The notes beneath the pieces were generated by a model. It had not been told where the DNA came from and made no database searches. It was given only the letters and a program-made list of their open reading frames with translations. A program made the position numbers and the translations under genes. Shown in pieces: positions 58,880-64,000 of a DNA stretch of 64,000 nucleotides (within the stretch, counting starts at the first letter, position 1; each line of letters opens with the position of its first letter). Source of the DNA: Apus apus (lineage: Eukaryota; Chordata; Aves; Apodiformes; Apodidae); the NCBI RefSeq assembly GCF_020740795.1, contig NC_067285.1, forward strand, positions 109,455,652 through 109,519,651, given 5' to 3'.

Positions 58880-58925
58880 TCCCTCCCGTGCCTCAGTTTC
58901 CCCACCGGTGGGATGGGGCTCTTAA
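58880..58925 (+). repeat. Possible MIR SINE 3' fragment
   Basis: CGTGCCTCAGTTTCCCCACC followed by GGTGGGATGGGGCTC resembles the MIR 3' block TGTGCCTCAGTTTCCTCATCTGTAAAATGGGG. Confidence 0.4.
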
Positions 58926-59249
58926 CAAAAGAACAAGGTGTTTTTTTTTTCCAGGAAGGCACAGAAACTGAGATCCCAGGTATTATGTATACAGCAATAT
59001 ACGTGCTCTGTGCAGTGCCACAGAAGACAGCCGAAGTGGTGAAAGATGAAACATTTAATTAGCTGATGCGTGCTAATTAGCAAGCACACAGAAAGGCAAA
59101 ATCTTAATTGTCCCTTAGTCACCGGGTTGAAGCGATCTCAGGGGAGACTGGCTTTGAGACAAGGTGCAGAACAACTGCTCACCTACCTGAGGTCCCCACC
59201 TCCCAGGCTGCGAAGGTCACTTCACCCGGCCGAATGACACGCTGATTTT

Positions 59250-59312
59250 GGTTGGCAGGGACCTCTGGAGGTTTCTGACAGAAACCCTGCTTTAAGCAGG
59301 TTCAGTCGCAAA
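59250..59312 (-). mobile_element. Possible CR1 LINE 3' scrap
   Basis: TTGGCAGGGACCTCTGGAGG, then 'AACCCTGCTTTAAGCAGG', resembles the CR1 segment TTGGAAGGGACCTCTGGAGA...CCCTGCTCTAGCAGG. It is short and diverged. Confidence 0.5.
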
Positions 59313-59439
59313 CTGAAATCCAACCTCACAGCTAAATCCGCCGGCTCCGTGCTTCCCCAGATGAATTTAATTCTCTCTCTGGGATTTTACTGGAGACAAG
59401 CAGCGCTCCGCGCCTGATCACCCCTCACAGTTACAAGCT

Positions 59440-60180
59440 TTCTGCTAATAGTTAACGAGTTTTCTGGCCAGCTGTGCAGTTCACGGCCGCTGCCCATCGC
59501 CCGGGAGGCCAGCAGCAGCTCGGCTCTGTCTTTCCCACACATTCCCGTGCCAGGGAGCCGCTCACCTCCGCCACCGGCGGGTTGCAACCGGGAGAAGTTT
59601 TCCGTGCGCACCGAGCGGGAAGGGTGGCCGGGCCGGGAGCGGGGGCAGGGACGAGTTGTTGGCTCGAATTCCTGCCTCTCGCCCGGGGGCAGGAGACCCG
59701 AGGCCGTGCCGAGGGGCTGCAGCGTTGGCCCGAGTGCCCGAGGTGGGAATAGCAGTGGGAATCCAGGGAATCGAGGCGAGCAGGGGCCTCTCCCGGCAGC
59801 GCAAATCCGGTGGGGGGGGTGTGTGTGTGTGTGTTTAACTCGGTCCTTCCTGCGCTGAGTTAAATCCCGTCCTTGCTTTAACCCCTTCGAACAAAATCAA
59901 CCTGCTCGAAAACCACAGTTATTGATTGATTTTTTTTTTTTTTTTTTTTAAATTGTAAAATTCCAGCTTTTGCAGGCAGCCTGCAGGGGCCAGGACCTGC
60001 TTGCGCAGTGACTTCTGCGCCGTCAGGGCTTTTCCTCAGGCTGGGAAGTGTCTCCGGGGCAGGGTGGGAAGGGCTCAGGGGAAGCAGGACCCGGCGGCTC
60101 CAGCCGCCTCGGGGCAAATCCCGGGGAAGCGTTTCCCACTGCCTGCAAAAACGCTGCGTCCCCTTCGCTGCTCCAGCTCC
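59440..60180. promoter_or_regulatory. THNSL2: CpG island upstream of THNSL2
   Basis: CpG density and G+C rise sharply here compared with the preceding 12 kb. GGCCGGG/GCCCGGG boxes are present and no TATA. It probably holds the THNSL2 transcription start and a non-coding first exon. The CCCCCCCAG just before the ATG-bearing exon at 60,713 reads as an acceptor. An internal T-run at 59,931-59,949 interrupts it. Confidence 0.55.
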
Positions 60181-60186
60181 CCACGG

Positions 60187-60413
60187 CTTCCCTTCCCCTT
60201 CCCCTTTCCCTTTCTCTTTTCCTTTCCTTTCCTTTTCCCTTTCCTTTCTCCTTTCCTTTCTCCTTTCCTTTTTCCTTTCCTTTCCTTTCCTTTCCTTTCC
60301 TTTCCTTTCCTTTCCTTTCCTTTCCTTTCCTTTCCTGCCCTGCCCTGCCCTGCCCTGCCCTGCCCTGCCCTGCCCTCTCCTTCTCTCCTTCCCTTCCCTC
60401 TCCCTTTTCCTTT

Positions 60414-60454
<41 letters not shown>
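60187..60454 (+). repeat. 270-bp polypyrimidine tract: (TTTCC)n, (TGCCC)n and T38
   Basis: The segment begins with irregular CCTTTCC words, becomes a regular TTTCC pentamer array at about 60,270-60,335, shifts to a CCTGC/TGCCC pentamer array at about 60,335-60,375, then CT-rich words, and ends in an uninterrupted run of 38 T (60,417-60,454). Apart from the G of the TGCCC units the strand is pure pyrimidine. Length is probably variable. Confidence 0.95.
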
Positions 60455-60457
<3 letters not shown>

Positions 60458-60555
60458 GGGAGCAGGTGGTTTCTTCCCTGAGGAGCTTCAGCGCATCCAC
60501 CTTGGGAAGTTTCTTGGGGAAGGTTTGTGCCTCGTGGGACAGCGTTCCCAGCTCA

Positions 60556-60682
60556 TGGCAGCGGGGGCGGGGGGGGGTTGGGGTGTTGGAACTTGCTGAC
60601 CTTGACGGCCCCTTCCAAAACTGGTAACGATTCGGTGATTGCGAGCCGGGGGTGGGCTGCGGGGGGGGATGCTGGGGGGCCC
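60556..60682 (+). other. G-run cluster with G-quadruplex potential
   Basis: Several runs of three to nine G (GGGGGCGGGGGGGG near 60,562 and GGGGGTGGG..GGGGGGGG..GGGGGG at 60,648-60,680) lie just upstream of the THNSL2 coding start. Four or more closely spaced G runs satisfy the usual quadruplex pattern. Confidence 0.65.
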
Positions 60683-60712
60683 GGGCAGTGACCGGGTGCC
60701 CCCCCAGCACCC

Positions 60713-60935
60713 ATGGAGTACATCAGCACGCGGGGAGGTGCGGGGCCCGTCGGCTTCGAGGGAGCCCTGTTCTCCGGCTTCGCGCCCGACGGGGGCCTCT
60801 TCATGCCCCGGCGCGTCCCCTCGCTGGGCCGGGACACCCTGCAGCGCTGGAGCCGCCTTTCCTACCGGGAGCTGGTGAAGGAGCTGTGCTCCCTCTTCAT
60901 CCCGGCCGAGCTGGTCCCACGGAGCACGCTCCACG
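60713..60935 (+). CDS. THNSL2: THNSL2 coding exon 1
   Basis: ATG in GCACCCATGG, 74 codons plus one base, donor CTCCACG|GTGAGC. It is unusually GC-rich compared with exons 2-4, as expected at a CpG-island edge. Confidence 0.95.
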
Positions 60936-63140
60936 GTGAGCCTGGCGGGGATGGGCGTGAGGATCTCGGGGCCTTCCTCTGCCCATCTGCACCCCGTCTT
61001 CTTCTTCCGCCCCCTCGGGGTGGATCCTGCTGAGCCATTGCCTGCTCCTTTCGGTTCCCTGTCCTCTGTCACCTGGCTTGGGGCTTATTACGCATTGCAA
61101 ATAGGGATTCTGGAGGCTGATGATGATGCCCCGGTCCCACTCTCCGCTGGGGCACCCTGCTGGCCCCCAGACCTGCCTTCCCACCGGGACTGGCTGCTGC
61201 TCCACGCTCTCCCCGAGGTGTGACTCGAGTGTTTTTATCAGCTATCGCTTCCACTAGAGGGCAGCTGCAACCTCTGTCTCAGCATCTCGTTACGATGGAA
61301 GTCCTGGATTTATTTTGTATTTTAACACCGTTTGCTCGGATTGTGTTGAGTGTCCCCTGGGGTTACTTACCATAGAGCTAACAAACACCATGAAGCTGGG
61401 CTGACTTACTCCTAATAACCAGGAATAACTTGTTGGGTATCTGTCACCTCTGCAGCAGCTGGGAGTCTGGCTGTGGAGGGAGCTTCCCAAGGACCAGGAA
61501 GAGCACAGATAAAGGAAGCCATAAATCAGAGGAATAACTCCTCTACCCAATCTAACAGCCCTTTTCACCATTTTCCCTCTAGACCTGATCGACAGGGCCT
61601 TCAGCAGGTTCAGACACAAGGATGTGGTCCATCTTTCCAGGCTGAAGAATGGGCTGAATGTTTTGGAGCTCTGGCATGGGGTTACTTATGCATTTAAGGA
61701 TCTGTCCTTGTCCTGCACGGGACAGTTTTTACAGTACTTCTTGGAGAAAAAGCAGAAGCATGTCACTATTGTGGTGGGTGAGTATGCCCTTTGTAGCAGG
61801 GGAAACTTCTGGCCAGATCTGTACCTAGAGAGCCCTCATCCCACGACTGTCCCAGGCTGCTTCAGGGTGGTATTGCCTCAGGAGTGGCTGGTGTGTGATC
61901 TCTGGGCAATGCCAGAGTGGCTGTTCAAGCCAAAAGCATCTCATGGAACGTCTCTACATCTTCTTCTTAAAGTGCAGCAATGCAGATTTGGTGGACCCAT
62001 CAATTTTTTTTTGCTTTTCTTGCTTCTCCCTCAATTTGAAACAGGGACTTCAGGGGACACTGGGAGCTCAGCCATCGAGAGTGTGAGAGGGCAGAAGAAC
62101 ATGGACATCTTTGTTCTGCTGCCTAAGGGGTTCTGCACCCAGATACAGGAACTTCAGATGACCACTGTCATTGAAGACAATGTCCACGTCTTTGCTGGTT
62201 GGCATTGCTTTTGGACTGTCCACTTTCTGGCCCTGCTGTGTCAAAACTGTGACCCTGAAAGTCTTAGGGGGCAGCTGCTTTTAGCAGCTGCAGCCAGCCA
62301 GGCTATTGCCATCATGGTCACCATGTTTGGACGTCTGGCTAACAGGAGCCTGTGGCATATGTCCCTACTTTGATGACCAAGTGGTTCAAGGCTTCATTTT
62401 CTCCTCAGATCAGAGCTGCTTCCATGCAGGCAGCTGCTGGTCAATGCAGGTGGCTGCACTCAATGCAACACCATTTCTTGGCACTAAGAGAATCAAGAGT
62501 CAGTCTTTCCCTCTGTCCCATCTTCTTTGTGGGTAGTTCACCCCCTACCACTTTGCTGTCCCCATGGTTAGGAACCACCACTGAGTGCTTGAGCTGTCCC
62601 ATGGACTCCTCTTCTCAGCCAAGTCTCATCTTGGCAGCTCACTGGGGATGCAGGCATTTGCCTTCCTGCCAAATATATACTTGGCATAAGCAAGAGCCCA
62701 GAGTGCAACATCTGCAGGAACCACCCAGCTTCCACATGGTGCTCCTCAACCCCCAGCTCGTACAGCCCCAGAGGCAGGCGGGCAGCTCAGGACACCCCTG
62801 GCCACAGCAAACCCCAGGGCTTGAGGCTGACCCTATTTCTGAGCAGAAATACCTGGTGCATGATGTGCTGATGCTGGCAGATCTAATCTCTCCTTTCTCC
62901 TTTTGACAGCTCATGGGAACAGCGATGAGATCGATGAGCCCATCAAGGAACTCTTTGCTGATGTCGATTTTGCCAGAAAATACAATCTGATGAGCTTGAA
63001 TTCAGTCAACTGGTCAAGGATTATGGTGCAGATTGCTCACCACTTCTATGCTTACTTTCAGTGTGCCCCCTCCCTGGATACCAACCCACTGCCAGTGGTG
63101 GAAATTGTTGTGCCGACAGGAGGAGGAGGAAATATCACAG
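60713..63140 (+). CDS. THNSL2: THNSL2, threonine synthase-like 2 (5' part, first 4 coding exons; runs past the right edge)
   Basis: Exons 60713-60935, 61583-61777, 62045-62197 and 62910-63140 encode residues 1-268 of a protein that is about 484 residues in human. All introns are GT-AG and in phase 1. The start [22 protein letters not shown] aligns with the family. The PLP-binding lysine is K113 in the YAFKDLS motif (exon 2). The TSGDTG phosphate loop is at 141-146 (exon 3) and the PTGGGGN loop near 269-aligned residues 260-266 (exon 4). THNSL2 is a fold-type II PLP enzyme related to bacterial and plant threonine synthase. In mammals it acts as a phospho-lyase on O-phosphohomoserine and O-phosphothreonine rather than making threonine. 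The next conserved segment (GYIAQK...) is not found before 64,000, so it should lie to the right. Confidence 0.97.
60936..61582 (+). other. THNSL2: THNSL2 intron 1
   Basis: 647 bp. It contains a perfect CTCF core match at 61,251-61,264 and no repeat. Confidence 0.85.
61251..61264 (+). promoter_or_regulatory. CTCF core site, perfect consensus match
   Basis: CCACTAGAGGGCAG matches the CTCF core CCASYAGRKGGCRS at 14 of 14 positions, in plus orientation inside THNSL2 intron 1, 540 bp after the coding start. Confidence 0.6.
61583..61777 (+). CDS. THNSL2: THNSL2 coding exon 2 (PLP lysine)
   Basis: CCTCTAG|AC to GTGGTGG|GTGAGT, residues 75-139. It contains [17 protein letters not shown] with K113, the Schiff-base lysine. 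Confidence 0.98.
61778..62044 (+). other. THNSL2: THNSL2 intron 2, short and open in frame
   Basis: 267 bp (89 x 3) without a stop in the frame of exon 2. Splice sites are strong (GTGAGT; T-rich tract then ACAG), so normal removal is expected. No homology was seen in the 89 virtual residues. Confidence 0.85.
62045..62197 (+). CDS. THNSL2: THNSL2 coding exon 3
   Basis: AAACAG|GG to TTTGCTG|GTTGGC, residues 140-190 with [12 protein letters not shown], the PLP-phosphate loop. The donor GTTGGC is weaker than the others. Confidence 0.97.
62198..62909 (+). other. THNSL2: THNSL2 intron 3
   Basis: 712 bp with no repeat or exon recognised. Confidence 0.8.
62910..63140 (+). CDS. THNSL2: THNSL2 coding exon 4
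   Basis: TGACAG|CT to ATCACAG|GTGAAG, residues 191-267 plus one base: [20 protein letters not shown] through [15 protein letters not shown]. Confidence 0.97.
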
Positions 63141-63315
63141 GTGAAGGGAAGAAAGATAGGTTAGATAAGGAAGAGAGAGAGAGTGCTGTGACCTATGGAC
63201 TAAAAGCACTTTGCAGATACTGGGTATTGCTATTTATTAAAACACCCACTCTCTGGTAGGATTTCTTCAGAACCAGTTGTATTTTATTACTCATGTATGG
63301 TTATTACTCATGCAG

Positions 63316-63461
63316 GTGTCACTGCTGATTTGCAAGGTGCAGAAAATCCCAAACCACCCTTTGATGATGCCTGTAGCTATCTTGAGGATGGGCACACTGG
63401 AAAAGGACAGATCGTGTTTGATGCAGAAAAGGAGGAAAATATTGTGGCTCTTACTGCCCAA
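63316..63461 (+). other. Unrecognised exon-like open frame in THNSL2 intron 4
   Basis: It follows CATGCAG and ends CCCAA|GTGAGA. It stays open in the phase left by exon 4, giving VTADLQGAENPKPPFDDACS, then YLEDGHTGKGQIVFDAEKEE and NIVALTAQ. The segment is 146 nt. It does not match the THNSL2 sequence expected next. A chance open frame is possible. The pyrimidine tract before the acceptor is weak. Confidence 0.25.
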
Positions 63462-63856
63462 GTGAGACATTAACAGAGGTGTGAAGTCCTATCCTGGTTT
63501 GCAGGGTAGTGTGCAGTCAGAAGAACCCCTCTTAATTGCATAGTCTGGCCTTCTAAATGTGAGTCCTTGATTGCCTCAATCCCAAAATAGGTTTATGAAG
63601 GCAGTAAAGGATTCAATGGACTCACCTGCATTCACTGCACTTCCAGGGTGCCCATCTGAGGCAGTATTAATAAGCTGCAAGAGCCCCAAACCTTCTCTCT
63701 CTCCTGAGCAGCAGTTGCTGGACCTCTTGCTTCCCTGCCCATCCATCTTCAAATGTGGAGATGCCCAAGGGTCAATGTTCAATGGCAGGTGGAGCACTGC
63801 ATCCCCAGATTTCATAAACTGGTGCTGTACCAAAGCAGTAGAGACAGATACAGAGT

Positions 63857-64000
63857 CATAGAATCACAGGATGGTTTGAGTTGGAAGGGACCTTAAAGAT
63901 CATCTAGTTCCAACCCCCCTGCATGGGCAGGGACACCTCCCACCAGCCCAGGTTGCTCCAAGCCCCATCCAACCTGCCCTTCAACACTGCCAGGGATGGG
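63857..64000 (-). mobile_element. CR1 LINE 3' fragment, cut by window edge
   Basis: TCATAGAATCACAGGATGGT, the 'GTTGGAAGGGACCTTAAAGA' block, 'CATGGGCAGGGACACCTCCC' and 'GCCCCATCCAACCTGCCCTT' follow the CR1 3' region, antisense to THNSL2. It continues past 64,000. Confidence 0.92.

Larger units (their letters stand above)
63141..64000 (+). other. THNSL2: THNSL2 intron 4, left part
   Basis: At least 860 bp. It contains the unexplained exon-like frame at 63,316-63,461 and an antisense CR1 that is cut by the window edge. Confidence 0.75.

Noticed and set aside
60001-60599. Long plus-strand frames of repeated Phe/Pro/Ser/Leu
   Set aside because: These are translations of the polypyrimidine simple repeat and poly(T), not genes.
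1-64000. Endogenous retrovirus or LTR element, CRISPR array, tRNA or rRNA gene
   Set aside because: I looked for paired long terminal repeats, gag/pol/env motifs, regularly spaced repeats and tRNA A/B boxes and found none. All reverse-transcriptase matches are CR1 LINE.

Overview
This window is vertebrate nuclear DNA and almost certainly from a bird. The evidence is the dense scatter of CR1 LINE fragments with the typical ATTCTATG or GATTCTGT 3' ends, the absence of Alu/B1 or recognisable L1, short introns, and proteins closest to the avian forms I remember. The species cannot be named from the sequence alone.

The gene order matches the tetrapod block KRCC1(-) - SMYD1(+) - FABP1(-) - THNSL2(+), known on human 2p11. 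(1) Positions 1-10.7 kb hold no coding exon I can support. They probably form intron 1 of a minus-strand gene whose CpG-island first exon lies at about 10.70-10.76 kb; by position this is KRCC1, although I do not recognise the protein start itself. (2) SMYD1, the muscle-specific SET/MYND lysine methyltransferase, is complete: ten coding exons from 13,376 to 40,770 encode 490 residues, with every splice site GT/AG and every phase consistent. (3) FABP1, liver fatty-acid-binding protein, is complete on the minus strand: four exons from 46,920 down to 43,176 encode 127 residues, with a TATA box and a DR1-type element upstream. (4) A 13.8 kb spacer follows, holding several CR1 copies, one of them 1.7 kb long with a large reverse-transcriptase reading frame. 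(5) THNSL2, threonine synthase-like 2, begins at 60,713 on the plus strand. Its first four coding exons (268 residues, including the PLP lysine K113) are present and the rest lies beyond the right edge.

The genes share a chromosomal neighbourhood rather than a pathway. The likely KRCC1 promoter is a CpG island 2.6 kb head-to-head with the TATA-type SMYD1 promoter. SMYD1 and FABP1 converge, with 2.4 kb between stop codons. FABP1 and THNSL2 diverge. I see no endogenous retrovirus, CRISPR, tRNA or rRNA. The points most worth a second look are: the stop-free, multiple-of-three intron 2 of THNSL2; an unexplained spliced-looking open exon after THNSL2 exon 4; oppositely oriented CTCF-like sites around the THNSL2 promoter; the polypyrimidine/G-rich DNA just upstream of that promoter; a DR1 element in the FABP1 promoter; and a 30-bp tandem repeat in the presumed KRCC1 CpG island.
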